Counted from the first letter of the stretch, positions 35,769 through 45,694 are shown. The stretch: 64,000 nt of DNA from Shewanella sp. MR-4 (GCF_000014685.1 NC_008321.1:1612001-1676000), one strand, 5' to 3'. Made by a program: numbers and translations. Notes: a model not told the origin generated them from the letters alone.

Positions 35769-35957
35769 AAAATCCTTTGGATTGCAGATAGATGGCGTTG
35801 GATTTTGCATCCTTTTTCATCTATCAAGAGGATTGACCGCGTTTTGCATCAAATTTTTATACAAAGACAAGAGATACGACTAGGTAAAACCCGTAACACA
35901 GCGCTTTTGTTTGTTTAGTTCAAATTCTCAATTCATGATCTGATTTAAGATTACAGC

Positions 35958-38747
35958 CTAAAAATTGAACTTTTCAGTGTTTTGTTTAAAGAGTTTAAGA
36001 TCGGTAATCATATTCTCTGATTTGAGCGCTGACTGCGCCGCATGGGCAGAACCTGTGCTAAAAAGCACGAGTCTATCGCTATGCTTAGTGCGCATTTTTC
36101 GCATCATAAACTTGATGAGATCTGGTCGAGTGAGTTTGTTGATTTCCGCGACCACTAATTCACGCTGATTAAACTGATAATCACGGTTGCCCACGCTCAC
36201 CCAATAACGCTGGCCACGAGTTTTTAGGTTAGCATCATGCTCCATCACTTGATTGATGAGTCCCTGTTTGGTGCTTTCCCATTCTTCATTGGTAATTTGC
36301 ATCACGGCATAATTAAAGTCCGCGATAAATTCATCAATAGCCTCTAATAAATGCAGTGGTCCCGTCGTCGGGGATTGAATATAGAAAATGAGTCCCGGAT
36401 GGCGATTGAGTGGCAGATAACCTGTGCCGACCATGTAGCCCAATTGTTTTTCGGTACGTAGCTCATGGAAGAAGGTCGAAGACATAGTGTGATTGAGTAA
36501 GCTAAACAGCGCCATTTTCTCAGGTGTTGCTATAGCTGATTGATAATACACAATAATTGCACTGTCTTGATGATCTATTGCCAGTTCCCGAAGGAGGGTG
36601 CCTTGTCCTGTTAAGTTGATTAATTCTCGAGTCGACTCCGCGCTTGGGCTTGAGACGAGGGACAAGATATGTTCCAGTCGTTTCCCTAAGGCTTGCGCCT
36701 CTGATACAAGCCAATCGCCGTAAATCAGCCCTTCGAGGTAAATCTTCTCGTAAAAGGCGCGTACATGGTTATGGAGATCATTTAAGGTAATATTTTCAAG
36801 CAGCTGTGCCATACGAGCAGGCTCGTAGCTGCGTTTTTGCAACGTAGAGGTCAGACTAGTAAATAGCTGTGAAATGGGTTTGGCTTGCGCCAAGTTTTGC
36901 CAGCTACGCAGCAGCTGAGATTTAATTAACGCGAACCGTTCTTCAGTGAAATTACGTTCTCTCGCCTTTTGGATAAGTAAGGCTAGCAGGGTCTCTTGAT
37001 TGCCCGTAAAACCAGATAGATGCAGTGTGATCCCGCCCTGATGGGGGTAAATGTTATAACTTAGTCCAGCAACTTCAGCCTGATAAGTTGGCTCAGTCAA
37101 ATAATCGAGCAGCATCTCAACGTATAAGCGGGTGAGGGCAGCATGTTTTGGGGTTTTACTCGCCTGTTCCGAATCGAGCGATAGATACATATGGCCTTTC
37201 GGGACATTAAACTCATCGTCTTTTTTATGCCAAATCCGGTATCCTGTTGATTCAGCGACAATCACAGGCACGGCGACTTCACTTTTATCGGGGCGGGCAA
37301 TGGAGTCTGCCACGATAAAGGGATTGGCTGCGGGCAATTGCAACTCAGGGCGAATTTGTGTCACTTGCCAACGGGCAAGGGATTCTGGTTTTATCGGTAA
37401 GACTTGATATGGCGTATGGTACCAATTGGCTTTACGGTCGGTCTTAACGGACTGTGCGATGAGTTGTAAGCGCATATTTTGCGGCGTCATTAAGTTCAAT
37501 AGCTCAAGGGTTTCGTTAATATCTAAGCCATCCATGCGATAGTCACCAAAGACTAAGTCTTCCACTTCGTAGTGGTGCATGTTGATGCTTAAGTGGCTGG
37601 CTAAATCGAGGGATTTCACTTGCTCCTGATAGCGAAATGCCATCTTGAGCAGATTGGCTCGTTCTAAATAGCGCCAATCCTCAAGGCCTTGGTTTTTTAT
37701 CAGCTCGATATACTCAAAGCAGCTGCACACAATATCGTCAATATTGGCCACGCCTTTGTCGGTCAGTTGCAGACCTATGCTGTAGTCCTTGAAGTTATAG
37801 CCATTGACTCCGCCGCCCGCGGAGAGATTATTCACTAACCCCTGTTCTTTAAGATACGACAGCAGGCTACCCTTACTCTCATTGCCGAGGATATGGCTAA
37901 TGTAAGTCAGCGGCTTACGTTTGTAGTAGTGGTCGATGCCAGGGAAGTTAAAACTGATACTTAAACGCTTTTGTTCCTTTAAGGGGACAATATTGATTTG
38001 CTTAAGCAGTTCATTTTCTGAAAACAGCGGCACATCAGGATACTGTTTGACTAAGTTTAAGTTGCGGACCGCACTGAAATATTGGGCCGCAAGCGCTTGA
38101 AGATCATCTAACGGCATCGGGGCGACTAAACAGAGCGTCATTAAATTGGCACTGTAATGGCTTTGATAAAACGCCAATAGCTCGCTTCTGACCTGCGCCT
38201 GCTCTCCGCCAAGGGTGACTAAATTGCCGACAGAAAATTTCGAAAACGGATGCTGTTGATTGACGGTTTCTTTAAGCACTTGATAGGTGCGGCGGATGTC
38301 GTCCTTCAGCTTTAAACTAAATTCAGATTCAATCGCTTGGCGCTCCCTATCGACCAGGTCGAGGTCAAACTTGGGGGCGATAAAGAATTGGCTAAATCTG
38401 TCTAGGGAGCCGGCAAATACGTCGGCGTTGATGGTAAAAAAGAAATTGGTGTGCTCTGTGCCGGTCCACGCATTATTACTGCCTCCATGCTGATTGATAA
38501 AGGCATGATACTCACCGGAGTCAGGGAATTTTTCAGTGCCTAAAAAGAGCATATGCTCTAAAAAATGTGCCATACCGGGTCTATCCACAGGATCATCAAA
38601 ATGTCCTACGGCCACCGCCATGGAAGCGGCGGCTTGGCTGGCGTCCAAATCTTCGACCAATAATACCCTGAGGGCATTATCTAACACGAGATAACGGTAC
38701 TGACGATGATCGTTTGGACTTTTGTAAATAGACTGAGAGGCTTGCAA
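35958..38747 (-). CDS. M16 family metallopeptidase (pitrilysin/insulin-degrading-enzyme type)
   Basis: 929 residues, similar in length to pitrilysin (962), but with no signal peptide, so probably cytoplasmic. The inverted zinc motif HFLEH is at His61-Glu64-His65, and the third ligand is Glu142 (IESEF), 81 residues from the first His exactly as in pitrilysin. The C-terminal halves carry the inactive M16 repeats. It degrades peptides and small proteins in a closed chamber. It stands alone, divergent from sixA. The intergenic 38748-38916 holds both promoters. Confidence 0.92.
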   Translation of the reverse strand: MQASQSIYKSPNDHRQYRYLVLDNALRVLLVEDLDASQAAASMAVAVGHFDDPVDRPGMAHFLEHMLFLGTEKFPDSGEYHAFINQHGGSNNAWTGTEHTNFFFTINADVFAGSLDRFSQFFIAPKFDLDLVDRERQAIESEFSLKLKDDIRRTYQVLKETVNQQHPFSKFSVGNLVTLGGEQAQVRSELLAFYQSHYSANLMTLCLVAPMPLDDLQALAAQYFSAVRNLNLVKQYPDVPLFSENELLKQINIVPLKEQKRLSISFNFPGIDHYYKRKPLTYISHILGNESKGSLLSYLKEQGLVNNLSAGGGVNGYNFKDYSIGLQLTDKGVANIDDIVCSCFEYIELIKNQGLEDWRYLERANLLKMAFRYQEQVKSLDLASHLSINMHHYEVEDLVFGDYRMDGLDINETLELLNLMTPQNMRLQLIAQSVKTDRKANWYHTPYQVLPIKPESLARWQVTQIRPELQLPAANPFIVADSIARPDKSEVAVPVIVAESTGYRIWHKKDDEFNVPKGHMYLSLDSEQASKTPKHAALTRLYVEMLLDYLTEPTYQAEVAGLSYNIYPHQGGITLHLSGFTGNQETLLALLIQKARERNFTEERFALIKSQLLRSWQNLAQAKPISQLFTSLTSTLQKRSYEPARMAQLLENITLNDLHNHVRAFYEKIYLEGLIYGDWLVSEAQALGKRLEHILSLVSSPSAESTRELINLTGQGTLLRELAIDHQDSAIIVYYQSAIATPEKMALFSLLNHTMSSTFFHELRTEKQLGYMVGTGYLPLNRHPGLIFYIQSPTTGPLHLLEAIDEFIADFNYAVMQITNEEWESTKQGLINQVMEHDANLKTRGQRYWVSVGNRDYQFNQRELVVAEINKLTRPDLIKFMMRKMRTKHSDRLVLFSTGSAHAAQSALKSENMITDLKLFKQNTEKFNF

Positions 38748-38916
38748 AGAGACACTCCGGTAACGATGGCTTGTTATATATTGATAGTCTTAATGGTTTT
38801 TGGCAAATATCTCTTGTGTTTATCGACTAAAGATTAACCCTTACAAGGTTTGTTGAAATCCATTTTAGGGCTACAATTGGGATAAAACAAAAACAAGTGT
38901 GGGTAGCGAGAGAAGT

Positions 38917-39387
38917 ATGCAGCTATTTTTGATGCGACATGGTGACGCTGGATTTAATGCTCAGTCGGATAGGGACAGGACGCTTACCGATTTAGGAAGA
39001 CACCATACTGTCTTAATGAGTAACTGGTTAGCCCGAAGTGTCAGCGATTTTGATCTTGTTTTGGTCAGCCCTTATTTACGTGCGCAGCAAACCTGGCAAG
39101 AATTGAGTCAACATTTCCCCGAGCCTCGCAAATGGCTGGTCGTGGATGATTTAGTGCCGTCAGGCGATCCTGCCAATGTAGCCGCCTTAATTGTTGCCTA
39201 TGCCGAATTGTACAAGGCCGATAAAGTGCTGGTGATTTCCCATATGCCACTCTTGGGCTATTTGGTCAGCGAGCTAGTCGCGGGTGTTGAGCCGCCCTTG
39301 TTTGCCACCTCAGGAATTACTCTGATAGATAAACATGCCGAGCAGGCCAGCATTGTTTGGCAACATGCGCCCCACAGCATTAGTTAA
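38917..39387 (+). CDS. sixA: Phosphohistidine phosphatase SixA
   Basis: 156 residues from the ATG at 38917 (MQLFLMRHGDAGFNAQSDRD). A GTG six codons upstream is an alternative but lacks a better ribosome site. It belongs to the histidine phosphatase superfamily with the RHG motif, the second Arg in SPYLRAQQTW and the second catalytic His in VISHMPLLGYL. In E. coli SixA removes phosphate from histidines of phosphorelay or PTS-related proteins. It is a short single gene ending at a bidirectional terminator shared with smrB. Confidence 0.88.
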   Translation: MQLFLMRHGDAGFNAQSDRDRTLTDLGRHHTVLMSNWLARSVSDFDLVLVSPYLRAQQTWQELSQHFPEPRKWLVVDDLVPSGDPANVAALIVAYAELYKADKVLVISHMPLLGYLVSELVAGVEPPLFATSGITLIDKHAEQASIVWQHAPHSIS

Positions 39388-39397
39388 TTCATTCGAT

Positions 39398-39433
39398 AAA
39401 ACAAAGGGCTCACATTAGTGGGCCCTTTGTTTT
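39398..39433. terminator. Bidirectional terminator between sixA and smrB
   Basis: An 11-bp stem, AAAACAAAGGG/CCCTTTGTTTT, with a 14-base loop that can pair further, in the gap between two converging genes. Confidence 0.87.
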
Positions 39434-39453
39434 TTAGAGGATAAATACGTCCA

Positions 39454-39984
39454 TTAACGTCGATGCGGCTGGTCGCCAATATCGATAAGCACCAGCAGCG
39501 CCGCATCGCCACCCCATTCTTTAGGGGCCTGATGAAACGCTTTTACCATCGGATGTTGCACCAACCACATAGGCACCTGCTGTTTTAGTATGCCAGTGCC
39601 GTAACCGTGCATCACACAACAACATTGGCTTTGCTGTTTTACGCAGGCTTGAATGAGCGCCGCGAGCTCGAGTTTAGCCTCGGATTGGCGGTAACCGTGT
39701 AAGTCCAGCAATAAATCCGGTTGGTAATCGCCACGTCTTAAGCGTTTAAGCTCGAGACTATCGACACCCTCATCGAGCCAACGCATTGGCCCCTGAACGG
39801 GCAGCAGAGGTTGATAAGTATCTGAGAAATAACTGTTAGCATGCAGTTGCTGCTCTTTCAGTTCAATTTCCTGTTTGGTTTTTAGGGGCGTGCGAAAATG
39901 CCGCTTATCTTGGGCGATAGGTTTTATCCCCTCGATCAGCGCCGAAAACATCGCCATGCCTTCTTTATCATCGTCTTTATTCAT
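39454..39984 (-). CDS. smrB: Smr-domain endonuclease SmrB
   Basis: 176 residues from the ATG at 39984 (MNKDDDKEGMAMFSALIEGI), matching the E. coli SmrB length of 183. A reading from 40047 adds 21 residues with no family resemblance. The Smr domain shows DLHGYRQSEAKLELAALI and HGYGTGILK. SmrB cuts mRNA at collided ribosomes and so rescues stalled translation. It is divergent from prmB, with start codons about 80 bases apart, an arrangement kept in many gammaproteobacteria. Confidence 0.9.
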   Translation of the reverse strand: MNKDDDKEGMAMFSALIEGIKPIAQDKRHFRTPLKTKQEIELKEQQLHANSYFSDTYQPLLPVQGPMRWLDEGVDSLELKRLRRGDYQPDLLLDLHGYRQSEAKLELAALIQACVKQQSQCCCVMHGYGTGILKQQVPMWLVQHPMVKAFHQAPKEWGGDAALLVLIDIGDQPHRR

Positions 39985-40064
39985 GGCGGGTATTCTATTG
40001 AATCCTATGGTTTCTGAATAGAGTTCAGTTACAATGTTTGCGAACAAACAAGCGGGAGAGCGTT

Positions 40065-41009
40065 TTGGATAAGATCTTTGTAGATGAAGCTGTGACAGAG
40101 TTACGCACCATAGGTGACATGTTGCGTTGGGCGGTGAGCCGCTTTAATGATGCCAATGTGTACTATGGCCACGGGACGGATAACGCGTGGGATGAGGCTA
40201 TCGCCCTAGTGTTTCATGCGTTGCACTTGCCCGAAGAAATCGGCCAGCAGGTGATTTTAAGTAACTTAACCAGCAGCGAAAAACACAAAATCGTTGAGCT
40301 GATCATTCGCCGCGTACGTGAACGTTTGCCTGTGCCTTATTTAACCAATAAAGCGCGCTTTGCTGGGCTTGAGTTCTATGTGGATGAGCGCGTATTGGTA
40401 CCACGTTCACCTATCGCAGAGATGATTGCCAATCGCTTTGCTCCTTGGTTATACGGCAAACCCGTTAATCGTATTTTAGATTTATGTACTGGCAGTGGTT
40501 GTATCGCGATTGCCTGTGCCTACGAATTTGATGAGGCCGAGGTTGATGCGCTGGATATCAGTGAAGATGCCCTCGATGTGGCGCAAATCAACGTAGAAAC
40601 CTTAGGCGTGATGGACAGAGTTTTCCCGATGCAATCGGATCTGTTTTCAGCCATTCCTGAAGGTCCACAATATGATTTGATTGTCTCTAATCCGCCCTAT
40701 GTGGATGAAGAAGATATCGGTGATATGCCAGATGAATACCACCATGAACCTGCGATTGGTTTAGCTTCGGGTCGTGACGGCCTCGATTTAACCAAACGTA
40801 TTTTAGCGAATGCAGCCCAATACCTGACACCAACAGGGATTTTAGTGGTTGAGGTGGGTAACTCTATGGTGCATCTGATGGAGCAATTCCCTGAAGTGCC
40901 TTTTACTTGGGTTAGTTTTGAACACGGCGGTGACGGTGTGTTTGTGCTGACTCGCGATCAACTGGTCGAACATCAATCGCTTTTTGCTATTTATCGCGAC
41001 GCGCAATAA
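40065..41009 (+). CDS. prmB: 50S ribosomal protein L3 glutamine methyltransferase PrmB
   Basis: 314 residues from a TTG start at 40065, supported by GGGAGAG 4-6 bases upstream and by agreement with the E. coli length of 310. It methylates a glutamine of ribosomal protein L3 using S-adenosylmethionine. The SAM site ILDLCTGSGCIAIA and the catalytic NPPY motif (LIVSNPPYVDEED) are intact. The following gene is aroC, as in E. coli, with a 128-base gap that holds a strong hairpin. Confidence 0.93.
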   Translation: MDKIFVDEAVTELRTIGDMLRWAVSRFNDANVYYGHGTDNAWDEAIALVFHALHLPEEIGQQVILSNLTSSEKHKIVELIIRRVRERLPVPYLTNKARFAGLEFYVDERVLVPRSPIAEMIANRFAPWLYGKPVNRILDLCTGSGCIAIACAYEFDEAEVDALDISEDALDVAQINVETLGVMDRVFPMQSDLFSAIPEGPQYDLIVSNPPYVDEEDIGDMPDEYHHEPAIGLASGRDGLDLTKRILANAAQYLTPTGILVVEVGNSMVHLMEQFPEVPFTWVSFEHGGDGVFVLTRDQLVEHQSLFAIYRDAQ

Positions 41010-41039
41010 TCACAATAAGCACATAAATTAGGTTGAGTC

Positions 41040-41074
41040 TTTTCCCGCTGCCAGTTAGGCTTGCAGCGGGAAAA
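41040..41074. other. 12-bp hairpin between prmB and aroC
   Basis: TTTTCCCGCTGC and its exact complement GCAGCGGGAAAA, with an 11-base loop. In the direction of the genes the T run comes first and A follows, so it does not look like a terminator for prmB. It would be an internal mRNA structure, or a terminator for leftward transcription. Confidence 0.7.
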
Positions 41075-41137
41075 AGAATTGTCCAGCCATTGCTGGGCGC
41101 GGAGCGATAAGCAAATCATTTAAGGTGTAAAAAGCGG

Positions 41138-42232
41138 ATGTCTGGAAACAGTATTGGTCAAAATTTTGTGGTGACTACCTTTGGTGAAAGTCACGGTGTG
41201 GCGCTCGGTTGTATTATTGATGGTTGCCCTCCAGGGCTCGAACTCACCGAAGCCGATATGCAGCATGATTTAGACCGCCGTCGTCCTGGCACATCCCGTT
41301 ATACCACCGCGCGCCGTGAGCCTGATGAAGTACGGATCTTATCCGGTGTGTTTGAAGGCAAAACCACAGGCACCTCCATTGGACTTCTGATCGAAAACAC
41401 CGATCAGCGCAGCCAAGATTACTCCAATATCAAAGATTTATTCCGTCCAGGACACGCCGATTACACCTATCAGCAAAAGTATGGTCTGCGTGATTACCGT
41501 GGCGGTGGCCGCTCATCGGCCCGCGAAACCGCTATGCGGGTTGCGGCGGGTGCTGTGGCGAAAAAGTATTTAAAACAAGTGCATGGTATTAATATCCAAG
41601 GCTATATGTCTCAACTTGGACCGATTAGTGCCGAGACCCTCGATTTTAGTCAAATCGAGCAGAATGCCTTTTTCTTCCCCGATGCGAGTAAGCTCGAGGC
41701 GCTAGATGAATATATGCGCGAGCTGAAAAAATCCGGTGATTCCATTGGTGCCAAAATCTCTGTGGTAGCGACAGGTGTTCCCGTTGGACTGGGCGAACCC
41801 GTGTTCGATAGGCTCGATGCCGACATCGCCCATGCCTTAATGGGCATAAACGCAGTAAAAGGCGTTGAAATTGGCGATGGCTTTGGCGTTGTCACGCAAA
41901 AGGGCTCGGAAGGACGCGATTTAATGTCGCCACTGGGTTTTGAATCAAATCATGCCGGTGGCATACTCGGCGGCATTTCATCGGGTCAACCCATCGTCGC
42001 CCATATTGCATTAAAACCAACCTCGAGTATCAGTGTGCCGGGCCAAAGCATGACGGCCCAAGGGGAAATGGCGGAAGTGGTGACTAAAGGTCGTCACGAC
42101 CCCTGTGTCGGGATCCGCGCGGTACCGATCGCCGAAGCTATGCTGGCGATTGTGTTGATGGATCATCTGTTAAGACACAGAGCTCAAAATCAGGATGTTT
42201 GCAGTCACACACCGATTCTCGGCATGAGATAG
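41138..42232 (+). CDS. aroC: Chorismate synthase
   Basis: 364 residues, the normal length. It converts 5-enolpyruvylshikimate-3-phosphate to chorismate with reduced FMN, the last step of the shikimate pathway. Family signatures are present: TFGESHGVALGCIIDGCPPG near the N-terminus, RPGHADYTYQQKYGLRDYRG and GGRSSARETAMRVAAGAVAK in the centre, and GRHDPCVGIRAVPIAEAM near the end. AAGGTG lies about 10 bases before the ATG. Confidence 0.97.
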   Translation: MSGNSIGQNFVVTTFGESHGVALGCIIDGCPPGLELTEADMQHDLDRRRPGTSRYTTARREPDEVRILSGVFEGKTTGTSIGLLIENTDQRSQDYSNIKDLFRPGHADYTYQQKYGLRDYRGGGRSSARETAMRVAAGAVAKKYLKQVHGINIQGYMSQLGPISAETLDFSQIEQNAFFFPDASKLEALDEYMRELKKSGDSIGAKISVVATGVPVGLGEPVFDRLDADIAHALMGINAVKGVEIGDGFGVVTQKGSEGRDLMSPLGFESNHAGGILGGISSGQPIVAHIALKPTSSISVPGQSMTAQGEMAEVVTKGRHDPCVGIRAVPIAEAMLAIVLMDHLLRHRAQNQDVCSHTPILGMR

Positions 42233-42301
42233 GTGCGATGAATGAGACAGTCTGCATGGAATAAAGATGCATAGCGGCTGTGTAATAAATGGAATGCGTT
42301 A

Positions 42302-43471
42302 ATGCCAACAATCTCTAGCACAAGCCAGCAGTTACGCTGGCTATGTGCCTGTTATTTTTTCTTCTTTTCAATTCTCGGCACTATGATCCCTTACCTTGGG
42401 GTCTTCTTCGAAAACCGTGGATTTAACCCTCAAGAAATCGGTTTTTTGCTGGCGATTTTAATGGCGACCCGAATCGTGGCACCCAATGTGTGGGCTAAGG
42501 TGGCCGATCGCACTGGCATGCGCTCCGAATTGGTGAAGATGGGCGCGGGCGCCGCGATGCTGGCGTATTTGAGTTTCTTCTACCACGGTGGCTTTGTGTA
42601 TATGGCGCTGAGCCTTGCGCTGTATACCTTCTTCTGGAACGCGATTTTGGCACAGCTTGAGGTGATCACCCTCGAAACCTTAGGTGAAAATGCCAGCCGC
42701 TATGGACAAATCCGCAGTTTTGGCAGCATTGGCTATATCTGCTTGGTGGTCGGTGCCGGTTTTGCCATCGGCCAATGGGGCACTGAGGTGTTGCCTTATA
42801 TTGGTTTAGCCTTGTTTACAGGGATGCTGGTCAGCGCCTTGCCGTTGCCCGCGAATCGTGCCGTGCGCCCTCAAGGGCAGGAGCGGCAGCCGCTCAAATG
42901 GACTAAGCCCATTCTGTGGTTCATGGTATCGGCGATGTTATTACAGATGAGCGCTGGGCCTTTTTACGGTTTCTTTGTGCTCTATCTTAAGCAGGCGGGT
43001 TACACTGAAGCGGCCGCGGGGATTTTTGTTGCCTTAGGGGCAATGGCCGAAATCGTGATGTTTATGTTTGCGCCTCGCTTGCTTGGACGGTATGGCGTCA
43101 ATACCTTGCTTGTCGTCAGTATTGCTATGACTGCCGTGCGTTGGTTGCTGGTCGCCTTCGGCGTTGAGAGCATGTTATTACTGGGCTTAAGCCAAGTGCT
43201 GCATGCGTTCACCTTCGGTTTGACCCATGCGGCCTCGATTCAGTTTGTGCACCGAAATTTTGATGCCAGTCATCGCAGTCAAGGACAAGCCCTGTATGCC
43301 AGCTTAAGCTTTGGGGTTGGCGGCGCACTCGGAACGTGGATTTGCGGTTATATCTGGGGGGATGGTAGCGGCGCTGTATGGTCTTGGGTATTTGCGGCGG
43401 CCTGTGCCTTTGCGGCCATGTTAGCGGTATTTTTGATCCCTAAGGATAGGCCGCAAGCAGTTGCTGCATAA
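42302..43471 (+). CDS. MFS transporter (HcaT/LacY-like group)
   Basis: 389 residues with twelve predicted helices. It begins LRWLCACYFFFFSILGTMIP and has ENRGFNPQEIGFLLAILMATR after helix 1, a pattern of the MFS_1-like family that includes E. coli HcaT (3-phenylpropionate transporter). The loop 2-3 segment VWAKVADRTGMRSELVKMG resembles the MFS motif A. The substrate cannot be told from sequence. It follows aroC by 69 bases on the same strand, an association also seen in relatives, but without an obvious functional link. Confidence 0.85.
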   Translation: MPTISSTSQQLRWLCACYFFFFSILGTMIPYLGVFFENRGFNPQEIGFLLAILMATRIVAPNVWAKVADRTGMRSELVKMGAGAAMLAYLSFFYHGGFVYMALSLALYTFFWNAILAQLEVITLETLGENASRYGQIRSFGSIGYICLVVGAGFAIGQWGTEVLPYIGLALFTGMLVSALPLPANRAVRPQGQERQPLKWTKPILWFMVSAMLLQMSAGPFYGFFVLYLKQAGYTEAAAGIFVALGAMAEIVMFMFAPRLLGRYGVNTLLVVSIAMTAVRWLLVAFGVESMLLLGLSQVLHAFTFGLTHAASIQFVHRNFDASHRSQGQALYASLSFGVGGALGTWICGYIWGDGSGAVWSWVFAAACAFAAMLAVFLIPKDRPQAVAA

Positions 43472-43536
43472 GCTTATATTTTATTGTGAAAAATAACTCA
43501 TTGTAAAAACTAGAATAATTAACAAGAGAGGTTAAG

Positions 43537-44679
43537 GTGATCCGGTTTCGTTTAGGCTTAGTCATCAATCCACTGGCGGGTTTAGGTGGTAGTGTGGGTC
43601 TTAAGGGTAGCGATGGTGTGGCAGAAGAAGCCCTTGCCTTAGGCGCCGAGCCCAAGGCGATAAAGCGTATGATGCAAGCCTTAGAAGTGATTGCCCCTTT
43701 TGCCAAAGATATCGAAATCATTACCGCCTCAGGTGTGATGGGGGAGGATGCTGCCAACGCCTTAGGTTTTAACACCCGTGTGGTGTATCAAACTCCGGAT
43801 AAAACTCAAGCGATAGACACGCAAGCCGTTGTGCGTACCTTGCTGAACGAACCGTTAGATTTATTACTGTTTGCGGGGGGCGATGGCACGGCGCGCGATG
43901 TGTATAGCGTGTTTGAACAAGCCGTTATCGACGATAAATTACCCGTGCTTGGTGTGCCGGCTGGGGTAAAAATCCATTCGGGCGTTTACGGCATCACACC
44001 CCATGCTGCGGGCATGGTCGTGAAAATGTTGCTCGAAGGTGAGTTAGTCAGCCTGATGAGCGCCGATGTGATGGATATTGATGAAGTGGCCTTTCGCCAA
44101 GGCACGGTGCGCGCCAAACGGTTTGGTGAGCTGTTAGTGCCAGCAGAACCCCGTTATGTGCAAGCGGTGAAGATGGGCGGAAAAGAAGTCGATGAGCTCG
44201 TACTCGCCGACATTGCCGCCGATGTTATCCAGCAAATGGAAGATGAGCTGTATATTATGGGCTCGGGCAGCACGGTCGCCTTTGTGATGGAAGAACTTGG
44301 GCTAGATAACACCCTGTTGGGGGTTGATCTTATCCAAGATAAAGCCTTAGTGGCGAGTGATTTAACCGCCAAGCAGTTGCTTGACCTTACTCAAGATAAG
44401 CCGGCAAAACTGGTAATTACCTTGATTGGCGGGCAGGGGCATATTCTCGGTCGTGGCAACCAACAGTTGTCGCCAGAGCTTATCCGCCGCCTCGGTAAGG
44501 ACAATATTATTATCCTCGCCACAAAAACTAAGCTAAAAGCACTTGAAGGACGCCCCTTAATTGTGGATAGTGGCGACCCTCAATTAGATCGTGAGCTTTG
44601 TGGCTATTACAAAGTGACGACGGGTTACCATGATTATGTGATGTATCAGGTGGCCAACCCCGACTATTCAGATTTATAG
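43537..44679 (+). CDS. ATP-NAD kinase family protein
   Basis: 380 residues from a GTG at 43537 with AGAGAGG 5 bases upstream. The GGDGTARDVYS motif is that of NAD kinases and diacylglycerol kinases. The whole matches the COG3199 group, longer than classical NadK (about 290-300 residues) and starting with LGLVINPLAGLGGSVGLKG. It may phosphorylate NAD or another nucleotide or polyol; the true substrate of this branch is uncertain, since a canonical NadK is expected elsewhere. A second conserved block is IGGQGHILGRGNQQLSPELI. Confidence 0.85.
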   Translation: MIRFRLGLVINPLAGLGGSVGLKGSDGVAEEALALGAEPKAIKRMMQALEVIAPFAKDIEIITASGVMGEDAANALGFNTRVVYQTPDKTQAIDTQAVVRTLLNEPLDLLLFAGGDGTARDVYSVFEQAVIDDKLPVLGVPAGVKIHSGVYGITPHAAGMVVKMLLEGELVSLMSADVMDIDEVAFRQGTVRAKRFGELLVPAEPRYVQAVKMGGKEVDELVLADIAADVIQQMEDELYIMGSGSTVAFVMEELGLDNTLLGVDLIQDKALVASDLTAKQLLDLTQDKPAKLVITLIGGQGHILGRGNQQLSPELIRRLGKDNIIILATKTKLKALEGRPLIVDSGDPQLDRELCGYYKVTTGYHDYVMYQVANPDYSDL

Positions 44680-44734
44680 CACCGAGGGGCCAGCGGCCAT
44701 TTGGGCGAAATACGTTATTGGAGAGTTTGACCCG

Positions 44735-45016
44735 ATGTTAGAGCAGTATGAAGAAGCACTAGAACAGTGGATAGAGTCTGTAGTAAGCCATGGTGATGAC
44801 GACGCCTTATTTGCCTGTGGTTATCTGCAAGGGCATGTGGCGGTGGTGTTATCGCAACTCGAAGACGAAGGCGAGAGTACGCTAGAAGCCTTGCTCGAAA
44901 AAATGACCGACTGTTTAGCCCTCGCGCGCCAAGAATTAAATGATGCCGATTTTGCATTAGTGGAAGCGGCGTGGACACAATTACATGGCAAGATTGTTAG
45001 TCATTTAGCGGCCTAA
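44735..45016 (+). CDS. yfcL: YfcL family protein
   Basis: 93 residues, helical and acidic, of the YfcL family (MLEQYEEALEQWIESVVSHGDDDALFACGYLQGHV). No function is known. GGAGAG lies 9 bases before the ATG. It lies 55 bases after the ATP-NAD kinase gene and 3 bases before the next gene, so the three form an operon. Confidence 0.82.
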   Translation: MLEQYEEALEQWIESVVSHGDDDALFACGYLQGHVAVVLSQLEDEGESTLEALLEKMTDCLALARQELNDADFALVEAAWTQLHGKIVSHLAA

Positions 45017-45019
45017 TTG

Positions 45020-45628
45020 ATGAGTACATCCACGACGACTTCGGTTGATTCCATGGCAAAACCTGAGGTGCAGCAAGCGGTTTATATCGGTCTAGTCAAT
45101 CCGAAAACTCCGACCAATGTGGGCGGCATTATGCGCGCTTCGGGCTGTTATGGTGTCGATGCGGTGTTCTACACAGGCAAACGCTATGAGTATGCTGCCC
45201 GTGGGCCGCAGCAATATAACGCCGATACGCAGAGCGCCGCCGAGCGCATTCCGTTAACTGGGGTGGCCTCCCTACTCGATGCGCTCCCCTCTGACACTAA
45301 GCTGGTGTGCGTGGATTTAGTCCTAGGGGCGACACCCTTACCTGAATTTGTGCATCCCGAGAAAGCCTTTTATGTGTTTGGCCCAGAGGATGGCACCATT
45401 GGCCAAGAGATTATCGATAGAGCCGATGCCGTGGTGTATGTGCCTACGGTAGGGTGCATGAATCTGGCGGCCTCGGTGAACGTACTGCTTTACGATAGAT
45501 TGGCGAAAGCCCATCGCGAGCAGCTATCAGCTCAAACCGAGTTCGATGGCGATGCCTTGATCCGCCAAAGTCGCGACAACAATAATCGCACCCGAGTAAA
45601 AACGACTAAGCAGGGGTCTTCGCTCTAG
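45020..45628 (+). CDS. SPOUT/TrmH-type RNA methyltransferase
   Basis: 202 residues from the ATG at 45020; a later ATG at 45053 (MAKPEVQQAVYIGLVNPKTP) may be the true start. It is a member of the SpoU/TrmH family with motif 1 NPKTPTNVGGIMRAS, motif 2 FVFGPEDGTI-like (YVFGPEDGTIGQEI) and motif 3 VGCMNLAASVNVLLYDR, which make the trefoil-knot SAM site. It methylates a ribose in tRNA or rRNA; the target is not clear from sequence. It is the last gene of the operon with yfcL and is followed by a terminator. Confidence 0.87.
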   Translation: MSTSTTTSVDSMAKPEVQQAVYIGLVNPKTPTNVGGIMRASGCYGVDAVFYTGKRYEYAARGPQQYNADTQSAAERIPLTGVASLLDALPSDTKLVCVDLVLGATPLPEFVHPEKAFYVFGPEDGTIGQEIIDRADAVVYVPTVGCMNLAASVNVLLYDRLAKAHREQLSAQTEFDGDALIRQSRDNNNRTRVKTTKQGSSL

Positions 45629-45665
45629 GGTTAACGCTTAATAGTTAATGCTCAGTCGAAATACA

Positions 45666-45694
45666 AAAAGGATTAAGCACTGCTTAATCCTTTT
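45666..45694 (+). terminator. Terminator after the SPOUT methyltransferase gene
   Basis: A 14-bp perfect stem, AAAAGGATTAAGCA and its complement, around a single C. Loop bases must open in RNA, leaving about 12 pairs. It lies between two converging genes and may act in both directions. Confidence 0.85.
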
